Assembly: GCF_010686755.1 (NCBI RefSeq) | Contig: NZ_JAAGXA010000010.1 | Span: 62,001-126,000, forward strand | DNA length: 64,000 nt | From: Nocardioides zeae | Lineage (GTDB): Bacteria > Actinomycetota > Actinomycetes > Propionibacteriales > Nocardioidaceae | Reading direction: 5' to 3' | Shown here: positions 32,939-41,089 of the stretch, in pieces | Layout: every line of letters starts with the position of its first letter | How positions within the stretch are numbered: position 1 is the first letter of the stretch | Position numbers and translations under genes: made by a program | The notes under the pieces: generated by a model | Seen by the model: the letters and a program-made list of their open reading frames with translations, nothing else | Databases searched by the model: none | What the model was told of the DNA's origin: nothing

Positions 32939-33796
32939 TTAGCGTGGCCGCAACGGTTGATCGAGGACTCGCGCGAGCGCGACCGCACCGTGGAGCGTGG
33001 CGTCGCCACCGAGTCGGCCCATTCGGACTAAGGTGCCATCGCCGAGAGAGTAACGCACGTCTGCCACCAGGCCGGGCAGCAAGCCGACCAGTCGTCCGCC
33101 GATTACCACGACCTCGCATCCGAACATCTCGGCCCCCACCCTGCTTGCTGCGGACAGCGCATCGACGGCGCCTCGGCGTACGTGAGCGAGCGCAGGCCCC
33201 GACCAGCGTCGCGCGATATCGTTCCAGCTGAGATCGCCGAGCCCCAGCCCGACGATCCGATCCATGATGCCGCGCCCCGACGCCCATGCCTGGACACAGC
33301 CGCGTCGTCCGCAGACGCACTCTGCCGATCGGTCGGCGATGGTCGTGTGTGCGAGGTCGATCGGTTCGCGCACGGGGACCGGCATGCCGTCCACCACCCA
33401 TCCAGTCGACACCCCTGTCCCGAGTCCCAGGTAGAGCATTCTTTCTAGTCCCTGTTCCGAGGCTTCGCCGAGGGCCGCCGCCGCGCCGTCTGCCAGGATC
33501 TCGACGCTGACGCCGTTGAAGGCGAGTGCAGTGCCGAGCGGCAGACCGAGCCATTCCGGTCGGTTCGGCCAGCGGCGGACGACGCCGCGTGCGTCCATCT
33601 CGGGCGCCGCGGCAACGACGATCCGGTGGATCGCCGGAGTGAGTTCCTCGGCAATCCACGCAGCCAGCCACGCAAGCTCGTCGGTCGCCCGGGGCAGGAC
33701 GGGGAGGGCCGAGGTCCGGATCCTCGACGACACGACGGATGCGACCTTTGTGGCGCCCAGGTCGACGACGAGAGAGCCGGACGGCGCCTCACGCAC
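32939..33796 (-). CDS. ROK family sugar kinase-like protein
   Basis: 285 residues, last gene of the thirteen-gene operon. ATP-phosphate motif near the N-terminus (SLVVDLGATKVASVV), central GLGTGVSTGWVVDG and the ROK zinc motif ECVCGRRGCVQAW are present. Family members phosphorylate glucose, N-acetylmannosamine, kanosamine and other sugars, or act as regulators; this one lacks a DNA-binding domain, so a kinase is likely. With an AHBA-synthase-like aminotransferase in the operon, an aminosugar kinase similar to RifN is one possibility (inference). GTG start overlaps the upstream stop by 8 bases. Confidence 0.85.
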   Translation of the reverse strand: MREAPSGSLVVDLGATKVASVVSSRIRTSALPVLPRATDELAWLAAWIAEELTPAIHRIVVAAAPEMDARGVVRRWPNRPEWLGLPLGTALAFNGVSVEILADGAAAALGEASEQGLERMLYLGLGTGVSTGWVVDGMPVPVREPIDLAHTTIADRSAECVCGRRGCVQAWASGRGIMDRIVGLGLGDLSWNDIARRWSGPALAHVRRGAVDALSAASRVGAEMFGCEVVVIGGRLVGLLPGLVADVRYSLGDGTLVRMGRLGGDATLHGAVALARVLDQPLRPR

Positions 33797-34448
33797 GATC
33801 TTCAAGCCGCCGATGCAGGAGTTGATCGTGCTCGGCTGCCCACCGGAGCATTGCGCCGAACACCTCCGTCTCCAACTCGTCGGCTCCCTGCCGGCTGTCC
33901 ACGCGCATGACGTCGTAGTCGACGAGCTCGTTCGAGGCGAGGTTCCGATAAGCGTCAGCAAGGGCCTGCAGCCGTGCCATTCCGCCGCTGCGCAAGATGT
34001 GATCCCCCTTGGGACGAGCGAGGATCCGCTCGTATGCGATTTGCGCGGGGCAGACGAGCTCCACCGACATGTCGGGTGCTGGCAAGCATCCGTAGACCTG
34101 CATCAGCTGATCCGGGTCGACGGACCCGTTCGCGATGGCCGTGGCGACCCACGAGCGCACGAAGGTGTCGGTGAACACGATCTGGCCAGGGAAGAGGATC
34201 GGCGCGATGGAGCTGTAGTAGAGCTGGTACATCTCGAGCGCGGTGGCGAACTCGACGGGTCCGCGCTCGAACACTGCCCACCACGCGCCGTGGCCCTGCT
34301 CGACAGCGAGCGCAGTCAGCAATCGTTTGCCGACTCCTCTTAGCTGCCGCTCGTAGCAAGGAACGCCAGCCTCGTGGGCAAGGCGCATGACTCTACCGAT
34401 GAGCGTGCTCTTGCCCGCTCCGTCGATGCCGCAGACCTCGATCAGCAT
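33789..34448 (-). CDS. thymidylate kinase-like P-loop kinase
   Basis: 219 residues. Walker A GIDGAGKSTLIGRV at the N-terminus matches the dTMP-kinase class (GxDGAGKST). The position of the usual DR(Y/F)xxS motif reads FTDTFVRSWVAT, so the Arg that contacts the phosphoryl substrate is displaced; a lid-like ARPKGDHI follows. It therefore probably phosphorylates something other than dTMP, perhaps a pathway intermediate. Overlaps the HAD gene upstream by 7 bases and the ROK gene downstream by 8. Confidence 0.78.
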   Translation of the reverse strand: MLIEVCGIDGAGKSTLIGRVMRLAHEAGVPCYERQLRGVGKRLLTALAVEQGHGAWWAVFERGPVEFATALEMYQLYYSSIAPILFPGQIVFTDTFVRSWVATAIANGSVDPDQLMQVYGCLPAPDMSVELVCPAQIAYERILARPKGDHILRSGGMARLQALADAYRNLASNELVDYDVMRVDSRQGADELETEVFGAMLRWAAEHDQLLHRRLEDRA

Positions 34449-35140
34449 GGTTCCTCCGGGCGGCGCGATGCCGCCTCAAGCACGTCGAGGGGACGCTGAA
34501 GCACGTGGTCGGGCGGTCTGCTCAGTGCACCGACGTCCGAGTACCCCCACTTCGCGAAGGCAGTGCGGCATCCGGCGCTCCGGGCCGACATCATGTCGGT
34601 GTCGGAGTCCCCCACGACGAGCACCTCCTGGGGCGCAACGGGTCGGCACGGCAGGTCGCGCAGCACCGCGCGCACGTGCTCGGGAGATGGTTTGGCGGCG
34701 ACGACCTCGTCGCCGCCCCGCACCACATCGATGAACGTGAGCAGCCCCAGCCCCTCGAGGATGTCGCGGGCGGTATCACCTTCCTTGCCGGTCACGACTC
34801 CTAGGGCGACACCCTGGTCGCGAAGAGCCCCCAAGACCTCCCTGATGCCGGGGTAAGCGGTGACTTGAGCCGATCGCGCGTCGCTGAGGAGGCGGTATCG
34901 TGCCGGAAAGGAAGCAGGCAGGCCCAGCCTCGCGGCAATGTCCGGTAGAGCTCGGCCGAGGTTCTTCTGATACTCCGCGAAACCGGGCGCCCCCGCGAGG
35001 TCGGCCACCGCCTCCGTGTAGGACGCCCGCATAATCTCTAGCGAGTCAACAAGTACGCCATCCATATCGAAGAGGACGGCGGCGGCAGGCCCCGCGGCAC
35101 CTGGCTCGCCTTTCGCCTGCTCAGTTGTCTGCGCGTTCAT
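34442..35140 (-). CDS. HAD-superfamily phosphatase
   Basis: 232 residues. All four HAD motifs are visible: LFDMDGVLVDS (nucleophile and acid Asp), LGVVTGKEGD (motif II Thr), AAKPSPEHV (motif III Lys) and VVGDSDTDMMSARSAG (motif IV). The cap resembles phosphoglycolate phosphatase/beta-phosphoglucomutase. In the operon it could remove a phosphate added by the ROK or TMPK-like kinase, as RifM does in AHBA pathways (inference). Starts at ATG 35140, within the end of the TauD-like gene (20-bp overlap). Confidence 0.88.
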   Translation of the reverse strand: MNAQTTEQAKGEPGAAGPAAAVLFDMDGVLVDSLEIMRASYTEAVADLAGAPGFAEYQKNLGRALPDIAARLGLPASFPARYRLLSDARSAQVTAYPGIREVLGALRDQGVALGVVTGKEGDTARDILEGLGLLTFIDVVRGGDEVVAAKPSPEHVRAVLRDLPCRPVAPQEVLVVGDSDTDMMSARSAGCRTAFAKWGYSDVGALSRPPDHVLQRPLDVLEAASRRPEEPC

Positions 35141-35831
35141 AGTCACCCCATGCAGTGCGGAGCTGACGTGTGACCCGACCCGACAGCGCGGACCGGCCGT
35201 GGAGGCAGCGCCTGTTGTCCAACACGAGCACGTCGCCGGCGCCAAGTGGCGCCGGGTGGCTACCCTCGAGCGCGCGCACCGCAGCTGCGAGGTCGGCTAC
35301 AGCGGCACGTGTATCCTCACGGTCGCCGACTATCTGGTACTTCTGGTCGTGCCGATAGCGGATGGCGTCGCGACCGTCGCCAAGCTGCCACAAGACCGGC
35401 CCCGTTGCGTGGGCCCTCTTGGACTTCTCTTGCTTGGAGAAGCGGTACCGGGGCTCGCGGAGCAGCTGGGTGGTCCCGGCAGGAAGCGCGGTGACGATGT
35501 CACAGACCGTGACCAGACAGGACTCGCCGTACCCAGGGAGGTCCGGTTGGAGGCACTGCAGAAGGAGAAGTTCCGGCGGGTCGGGTTCGAAGCTGCCGTC
35601 CGTATGGGCGGAGAGGACCTGGTCGGACTCCGCGACCGACCTCTCGACGGACGAGCCCGTGTACGTCACCATCTGCAGCTCGGCCCAGAACGTTCCCCTC
35701 CGCGGCTCGCCAAGGTAGCGGAGCACTTCTAGGAGCTGGTCAGGCGACGTTCCCACCCCGACGAGGTGGGCGTAACCCCGCTCGTGGACGTCGTCTCGGA
35801 GGCCGTTGATCCGATCGGCGGTGAAGGTCAC
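35121..35831 (-). CDS. TauD/TfdA-like Fe(II)/2-oxoglutarate dioxygenase
   Basis: 236 residues. Iron-binding HxD in VLSAHTDGSFEP, distal His in NRRCLHGRSAL and the 2-oxoglutarate-binding Arg region TRQLRTAW are in order with family spacing. Such enzymes hydroxylate, desaturate or ring-expand small molecules, in catabolism or natural-product tailoring. In this operon a tailoring oxidation is likely. GTG start at 35831 overlaps the upstream stop (GTGA). Substrate unknown. Confidence 0.87.
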   Translation of the reverse strand: MTFTADRINGLRDDVHERGYAHLVGVGTSPDQLLEVLRYLGEPRRGTFWAELQMVTYTGSSVERSVAESDQVLSAHTDGSFEPDPPELLLLQCLQPDLPGYGESCLVTVCDIVTALPAGTTQLLREPRYRFSKQEKSKRAHATGPVLWQLGDGRDAIRYRHDQKYQIVGDREDTRAAVADLAAAVRALEGSHPAPLGAGDVLVLDNRRCLHGRSALSGRVTRQLRTAWGDYERADN

Positions 35832-36475
35832 GAGGTTGCCTGCCTGTCGTGTTCGACGGAGGGGTCCAGCAGCGCGCGCCACCAGGGTGCCGGGAGACGG
35901 TCGGTCTCCGCCACTGGCGGCACGAACACGAGGGCCGACCCCGCGAGCGCCGCCACGAGACGGCCTTGACGCGATCCGGCCGGGGTGAGGGACAGCGGCA
36001 CCGTTTCCTGAGGCCACTCGGCTAGCACGTCGAGACCAGCTCGGACGTCCTCCGGGGTGGGCGCCGGATACACGACCTTGACGATTGCCCCCCCGAGGCC
36101 GGCGAGACTTTCGGCATGTGTGCGCAGCTCCTCGGCGCCCACGGTACGGGGTAGGTGCGTGGCGGGAATCGGGGAGATGCCCTGATCGTTGATCGCGGCG
36201 AATAGGCGCCTCGTGCGAGGGTCGCTCGCCTCCGCCTCGAACTGCACGTGGGTGACCCCGGTTCCGGCAAGCGAAGGGAGCAGCTCCTGCAGACGGTGTG
36301 CGTCGTGCGATCTTGTGGCAGCGATCACGCGGGGCGAGGCAGGCGACCGCGCCGGCGCCCCTGTCGCCAGACGGGCCCGCTCCAACGGCACCTCGTACCA
36401 GGCGAACCAGCCTGTGGCCGGGACGTGATCCACCTCGGAGACGAGCTGCTCCCTGCGTATCTCCCCACGGTTCAT
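35828..36475 (-). CDS. type I 3-dehydroquinate dehydratase-like protein
   Basis: 215 residues, divergent but with the AroD layout: a Glu-containing strand (VQFEAEAS), His in ISPIPATHLPRT, the Schiff-base Lys in LGGAIVKVVYPAP and a C-terminal substrate loop (VPLSLTPAGSRQGRLV). In type I dehydroquinases this Lys/His pair dehydrates 3-dehydroquinate via an imine. Its place directly beside two EPSP-synthase homologues supports a shikimate-like step in secondary metabolism. Overall similarity is low enough that a related class I aldolase-type lyase is possible. ATGA overlap with the EPSP-synthase gene upstream. Confidence 0.65.
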   Translation of the reverse strand: MNRGEIRREQLVSEVDHVPATGWFAWYEVPLERARLATGAPARSPASPRVIAATRSHDAHRLQELLPSLAGTGVTHVQFEAEASDPRTRRLFAAINDQGISPIPATHLPRTVGAEELRTHAESLAGLGGAIVKVVYPAPTPEDVRAGLDVLAEWPQETVPLSLTPAGSRQGRLVAALAGSALVFVPPVAETDRLPAPWWRALLDPSVEHDRQATS

Positions 36476-37806
36476 ACAGGCGTCCTCGTGATGGGCACGC
36501 TCAGCGACTCCAATACGTCCCAGAAGCCGGGGAAGGTCTTCGCGACGCAGTCGGCGCCGTCGATCACGGTGTCGCCGATCGCAAGCGCGAGGGCTGCGAA
36601 GGCCATCCCCAAACGGTGGTCGTGGTAGGTCGAGAGTGTGAGGCCGGTTCGAGGCGTGCCACCGTCGATGGTGACGGCATCGGAAGTGGAGGAGGTGGTG
36701 ATCCCCAGCTTGCTGAGCTCCGTCTCGATTGCCTGGATGCGATCGGTCTCGTGAAAGCGTGTGATGCCGACGCCGCTGATGAGGGACCGGCCCTCGGCGA
36801 GCGCCGCGAGCACTGCGATGTTCGGCAATTGGTCGGGCGTGCTCGTGAGATCGACGTGGACGGGGGAGAGGTGCTTCGGCCCCGTAACGGTGATCGCTCC
36901 GTCGGCGTCATGCTCCACGGTGCAGCCAAACGCCTCAAAGGTGCTGAGGATCGCGAAGTCGGGCTGCAGGTCAGAGCCGTGGAGGTTTGTCACGGTGATC
37001 GTGCTTGCAGTCGCAGCAGCGAGGGTGAGGAGGTGGCTCGCGCTACTGATATCACCAGGCACGCGTTCGTCGAGGGCGCGGTAGACGCCCGGCTCGACCT
37101 GAAGGCCACCGGTAGTGCGCTCGAGCCGGATGCCGCGACGGCGCATGAGCTCGACCGTGAGGTCGAAGTAGCCACTTGCTTCGAGGCCGTCGACGTGCAG
37201 GTCCACACCCCGCTCGAACCCCGGCGACGCCGCCGCCAGGGCGGAGGCGAACTGGCTGGAGCGGCGGGCATCGACAGTGACCGCGCCGCCTCGTGGACGA
37301 GCGCTGCCGATGACGACCGGGGGGAATCCGTGCCCGTCGCCCGAACCACGGACGTCAGCGCCAACCGCGCTCAGTCCGCGCAAGAGCTCGGCTACGGGTC
37401 GCGCGAGCAACGGCGGGCGGCCCGTCACGGTGGTCACGTGAGGCGCGAGCGTCGCGATGGCCGTGACAAAGCGCATGACCGTGCCCGCAAGGCCAGCGTC
37501 GATGACGACGTCGCCGACATCGGGCAGCTCTCCGCCGCAGCCGACGACGCGCCAGTTGCGAGCCGTGTCATCGAGCGGCTCCACCGCGATGCCTAGGGTG
37601 CGCAGCGCACCGATCATCTGCCGCGAATCGTCGGCAACCATCGCGTCGGTGACGGTCGAAGTGCCGTCAGCGAGCGCTGAGAGCACGAGCACTCGGTTGG
37701 TCTGGCTCTTGCTCCCGGGCACCGACGCGGTGCCGACGCCGGACCACTTCTCCGGCAGCGCGACGCGGGCAGGGGCGGGGGCGAAGGTGTTTGGAGTAAG
37801 GCTCAC
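36472..37806 (-). CDS. aroA: EPSP synthase homologue 2 (AroA family, canonical active site)
   Basis: 444 residues of the actinobacterial EPSP-synthase type, which transfers enolpyruvyl from PEP to shikimate 3-phosphate. Key segments are intact: VPGSKSQTNRVLVLSALADG (Lys/Ser/Arg), DAGLAGTVMRF, a GRPPLLARPVAELL loop, VDARRSSQFASAL (SSQ), DQLPNIAVLAALAEG (Asp), TRFHETDRIQAI (catalytic Glu and Arg) and YHDHRLGMAF plus VAKTFPGFW. It is probably catalytically competent. Because it sits in a biosynthetic operon beside a second paralogue, it may act on a shikimate analogue or supply the primary pathway. GTG start overlaps the upstream stop by 4 bp. Confidence 0.88.
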   Translation of the reverse strand: MSLTPNTFAPAPARVALPEKWSGVGTASVPGSKSQTNRVLVLSALADGTSTVTDAMVADDSRQMIGALRTLGIAVEPLDDTARNWRVVGCGGELPDVGDVVIDAGLAGTVMRFVTAIATLAPHVTTVTGRPPLLARPVAELLRGLSAVGADVRGSGDGHGFPPVVIGSARPRGGAVTVDARRSSQFASALAAASPGFERGVDLHVDGLEASGYFDLTVELMRRRGIRLERTTGGLQVEPGVYRALDERVPGDISSASHLLTLAAATASTITVTNLHGSDLQPDFAILSTFEAFGCTVEHDADGAITVTGPKHLSPVHVDLTSTPDQLPNIAVLAALAEGRSLISGVGITRFHETDRIQAIETELSKLGITTSSTSDAVTIDGGTPRTGLTLSTYHDHRLGMAFAALALAIGDTVIDGADCVAKTFPGFWDVLESLSVPITRTPV

Positions 37807-39092
37807 GAGGCCAACCTTCGCAGGTTTTCGATGAACGCGGGGTAGGACGTTGCGGCTATGACGCCGTCGTTCTCGATGACAGTTTCGCCTTCCGCCAGCA
37901 GGCCGGCTGTCGCCAGCGAGTTGCCGAGCCGGTGGTCGCCGTGGCTGTCCGTCGTGGCGCCGCGGAGTCGAGCGCCACCAGCGACCGTCATGCCGTCGGA
38001 GGTGACGTCTATCGTGGCCCCGAGCTTGCGGTACTCCTGCGCGACGGTCTCCAGACGATTCGACTTCTTGTTGCGCAGGTCCTCCGCGCCCTGGATGACC
38101 GTGGGACCGTCGGCCAGGCATGCTGCAAGGATGAAGCCTGGGAACTCATCGATCATGCGAGGGACGAGGTCGGGGGTGATCGTGGTGCCGTGCAGCTGCG
38201 CGGAGCGGACACGGAGCGTGGCGACCGGTTCGATTCCGTCGGTCTCGTTGACGACGCTGATGTCGGCCCCCATCGAGGTCAGTGCCTCGAGCACCCCAAT
38301 GCGTGTCGGGTTCATGCACACGTCGGTGATGGTGATGTCGGCATCGGGGTGCACCGAGCCGGCAACGAGCCAGTAGACGGCAACGCTCATCTCTCCCGGC
38401 ACGCGAAAGTCGAGAGGCAGCAGGTCCCTGCGGTCCCCGGGGAGGGTGACGACGGTGGGATCGGTCCGACCGACGTCGACGCCCATGGCTTGCACGAGAC
38501 GCTCGGTGTGATCGCGGCAGGGAAGGGGAGTCCGGACCGTCGTCGGCCCTTCCGCTCGCAACGCCGCCAGCATGATGGAGGTCTTCGCCTCGGCGGAGGC
38601 GATGTCGAGGCTCCAGTCCACCCCTCTGAGAGAGCCGCCGAGAACCGCCAGCGGGGGGGTAGTACCTCCGTTTGCCCCTAGCACGGTCGCACCCATGGCC
38701 CGCAGGGGGTCGATGATGCGCGCCATCGGACGCTCATTGGTGCGGGCTACCCCCGAGAGGATGGTGAGGTGCGGCTCGGGCGCGACCAAACCTGCCACGA
38801 AGCGCATCGTGGCCGCTGAGCGCCCCGTGCGGAGGACCTCGTGAGCCTCGGCGAGTCCGGCAGCACCGACGCCCTCGACGATGATCTCGCCCTCGTCCCG
38901 CGTGAAGGCGACCCCGAGCTGGCTCAAGGCCTCCAAGGTCAGCGCGTTGTCGTCGCCGTCCAAGTAGTTACTGATGCGCGATCGGCCGGCCGCAAGGCTG
39001 GCGAGGATGACAGCCCGGTGGGAGATCGACTTGTCCGGAGGGGCGTGGACCACGCCCCGGAGGCGGCGGGCGCGCGAGACGACGAGCGGCAT
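37803..39092 (-). CDS. EPSP synthase homologue 1 (divergent active site)
   Basis: 429 residues with an EPSP-synthase fold (PPDKSISHRAVILASLAAG, NERPMARIIDPLRAMGA, SHGDHRLGNSLATAGL) but altered active-site positions. The PEP-binding loop that normally reads GNAGTxMR is GRSAATMR. The serine-Gln motif SAQ is SAE (IASAEAKTSIML). The catalytic Glu motif VKExDR is NKKSNR. The Lys/Ser/Arg of the phosphate site and the Asp before the last domain (MIDEFP) are kept. It therefore probably binds a shikimate-phosphate-like ligand but may not perform normal enolpyruvyl transfer. AGGAG lies 6-7 bases before the ATG. Confidence 0.88.
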   Translation of the reverse strand: MPLVVSRARRLRGVVHAPPDKSISHRAVILASLAAGRSRISNYLDGDDNALTLEALSQLGVAFTRDEGEIIVEGVGAAGLAEAHEVLRTGRSAATMRFVAGLVAPEPHLTILSGVARTNERPMARIIDPLRAMGATVLGANGGTTPPLAVLGGSLRGVDWSLDIASAEAKTSIMLAALRAEGPTTVRTPLPCRDHTERLVQAMGVDVGRTDPTVVTLPGDRRDLLPLDFRVPGEMSVAVYWLVAGSVHPDADITITDVCMNPTRIGVLEALTSMGADISVVNETDGIEPVATLRVRSAQLHGTTITPDLVPRMIDEFPGFILAACLADGPTVIQGAEDLRNKKSNRLETVAQEYRKLGATIDVTSDGMTVAGGARLRGATTDSHGDHRLGNSLATAGLLAEGETVIENDGVIAATSYPAFIENLRRLAS

Positions 39093-39112
39093 GTGATTCT
39101 CCTTCGAGAGGG

Positions 39113-41089
39113 TCAGGCGTCGTTGCGGCGGAGCTGTGCATCCACCAGACGGGCGAAGTACGGCGTGCGCAGGTACGCGCGCCACCCGATGGAGGAGAGA
39201 GCGCGGGCCAGCTCGGGGTGCAGATTCTGGAGAACCTCGAACATGCTGCCGAGCCAGGTGCCCGCTCGCGCGTCGCCGGTCTCGAGCGCCGCTAGCACGA
39301 TTTCGGACGCCCGTCCCACGGACAGCATCGGCACGTCGCGCAGGCGGACGTGGACATCGGTCATCGGCGTCTTCACGAGTGGGAGTCGTACAGTCACGAA
39401 CGAGATCCCCTTCCCCGCGAGCTCGGCTGGGAGGACGGAGAACACTCGGTCGAGCGCCGCCTTGGTGGCGGCGTAGACCGAGAAGCCGGGGACGTCCAGC
39501 TGTGTCGAGATGGTCGAGATAGTGACGACCCGTGCATCCGGGCGGCCTTCCATCAATGGGACGAGTCCTCGGATCAGGTGCGTCGGTGCCAGGAAGTTGA
39601 CCTGTGTCATCCGGGCCAGTTCGTTGAGGTCGTCGGTCATGTCGAGCAGACGACGGTCGATCGAGAGGCCAGCGGAAAGCACCAACACGTCGATCGGTCG
39701 ATCATCGGAGAGAAGCTGGTCGACCGCCGAGGTCACGTCCTCTGGGTCGAGCAGATCGCACGGCAGGTGCTCGACGCGCTCGCGTTCGGGGTGAGGTGCG
39801 ACCACCGACGCGACACGTTCCGCATGGCGGCCGAGGACGACCACCGAGGCGACGCCGGAATCGAGCATCCGACGCAGCATCTCGGCGCCGATCCCCGAGC
39901 TGCCGCCCGTCATGACGACGTGCTTGCCGGAGAAGAACGCGCGGCGCCGAGCGCACGCGTCCCGCATCCGATGGGCGAGCCAGCCATACCAGATACGTGA
40001 GACGTAGCTTGTGAACATCGTCGACTCGATCCCCAGCTCTCGCAGGTGGGCCGAGGTGATGTCGTTGCTGAACTGGGTGGGCTGGTGCAGCTCCGCGAGA
40101 AGATGCTGAGGGATGCCGGCGTCGCGCAGGATCGCGAGGATGTCGTCGCGCAGCTGAGTCAGCACGGTGTCGTGCTCGGCACGCTCGTTGAAGTCCTGGA
40201 CGGCGTGGCCCACCCAAGCGAGGTCAAGGATGCGCTCCCTGCCTGCGGCTTCCAGGACGAGGCGCATGATCTCGTCGGCACGGAGTACGTCGTCCTCGAA
40301 GACGTGATGGACGGCCAGGCCTCGGTCAGCGTTGGCGGCCAGAGCTACAACGGCGCGAGCGGCATGGTCGACGGGACACAACGGGATAGGCCCCCACCCG
40401 ATGGTAGGAAGCGGCAATCCACGCGGAACGGACCTGTCGACGGAGCGGATCGCCTCGAAGAAGCCGTAGACGCCGTCCTCCTTGAAGTGGCTGCCAGTGC
40501 TGGCGTCGCCGACGAGAACGCCCAGCCGGTAGATCCCGCGGACCGGAACGGAGCTGTCGCGTACGAGAAGCTCAGCGCGGTGCTTCGAGCTTGCGTAGCT
40601 CGTGGGCCACCCGGGCGCCTCCTCGTAGTGCTCTTCCGTCCAGATGCCCTGGTAGCGGCCGGCGACCATGACCGTGCTCACGTGCGCGAAGGAGGCAGCT
40701 GCGATGGTCTTCGCGAGCTCGAGGGCGCGTCGGGTCCCCTCGACGTTTACCTTCTCGTCTTGCGCGGCGTCGGCGCGTGCCAGGTCATAGCGGGCGGCTG
40801 TGTGGTACATATGCACCCGTTCCCCGCTGAGGACCGACACTTGGTCTGCGGCGACCCCGCACTGTTCGGCTGTCACCTCACCGCGGATGACCTCAAGTCG
40901 CGCGAGGTCCGCCCGGCGCGCGTCGAGCCATCCCCGCAGCTCGTCCTCGCCGTCGCGTACGAGCGCCACGACCCGATCACGGGCGTGACGATGCAACAGC
41001 TCGAGCACGAGCTGTCGCCCGAGGAAGCCTGCGGCGCCTGTCACGAGGTGCGTCGCCAGTTGTTCACCTTCGTTCACGTCAGTACGCAT
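39113..41089 (-). CDS. bimodular reductase: extended SDR (thioester-reductase-like) fused to classical SDR
   Basis: 658 residues. Module 1 (about 10-330) has the extended-SDR/fatty acyl-CoA reductase start HLVTGAAGFLGRQLVLELL and catalytic YASSKHRAELL. Module 2 (about 370-620) is a classical SDR with HVVMTGGSSGIGAEMLRRML and YAATKAALDRV. The arrangement matches mycobacterial AcrA1-like acyl-CoA/carbonyl reductases, which reduce an activated acid to aldehyde or alcohol with NADPH. Which acyl group is reduced here is unknown. Overlaps the nucleotidyltransferase upstream by 11 bases; a 20-bp gap precedes the EPSP-synthase pair. Confidence 0.85.
   Translation of the reverse strand: MRTDVNEGEQLATHLVTGAAGFLGRQLVLELLHRHARDRVVALVRDGEDELRGWLDARRADLARLEVIRGEVTAEQCGVAADQVSVLSGERVHMYHTAARYDLARADAAQDEKVNVEGTRRALELAKTIAAASFAHVSTVMVAGRYQGIWTEEHYEEAPGWPTSYASSKHRAELLVRDSSVPVRGIYRLGVLVGDASTGSHFKEDGVYGFFEAIRSVDRSVPRGLPLPTIGWGPIPLCPVDHAARAVVALAANADRGLAVHHVFEDDVLRADEIMRLVLEAAGRERILDLAWVGHAVQDFNERAEHDTVLTQLRDDILAILRDAGIPQHLLAELHQPTQFSNDITSAHLRELGIESTMFTSYVSRIWYGWLAHRMRDACARRRAFFSGKHVVMTGGSSGIGAEMLRRMLDSGVASVVVLGRHAERVASVVAPHPERERVEHLPCDLLDPEDVTSAVDQLLSDDRPIDVLVLSAGLSIDRRLLDMTDDLNELARMTQVNFLAPTHLIRGLVPLMEGRPDARVVTISTISTQLDVPGFSVYAATKAALDRVFSVLPAELAGKGISFVTVRLPLVKTPMTDVHVRLRDVPMLSVGRASEIVLAALETGDARAGTWLGSMFEVLQNLHPELARALSSIGWRAYLRTPYFARLVDAQLRRNDA

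Noticed and set aside
36472..39092. The EPSP-synthase pair as a simple duplicate of primary aroA
   Set aside because: The two proteins differ widely in sequence and active-site motifs, and both are embedded in a biosynthetic operon.
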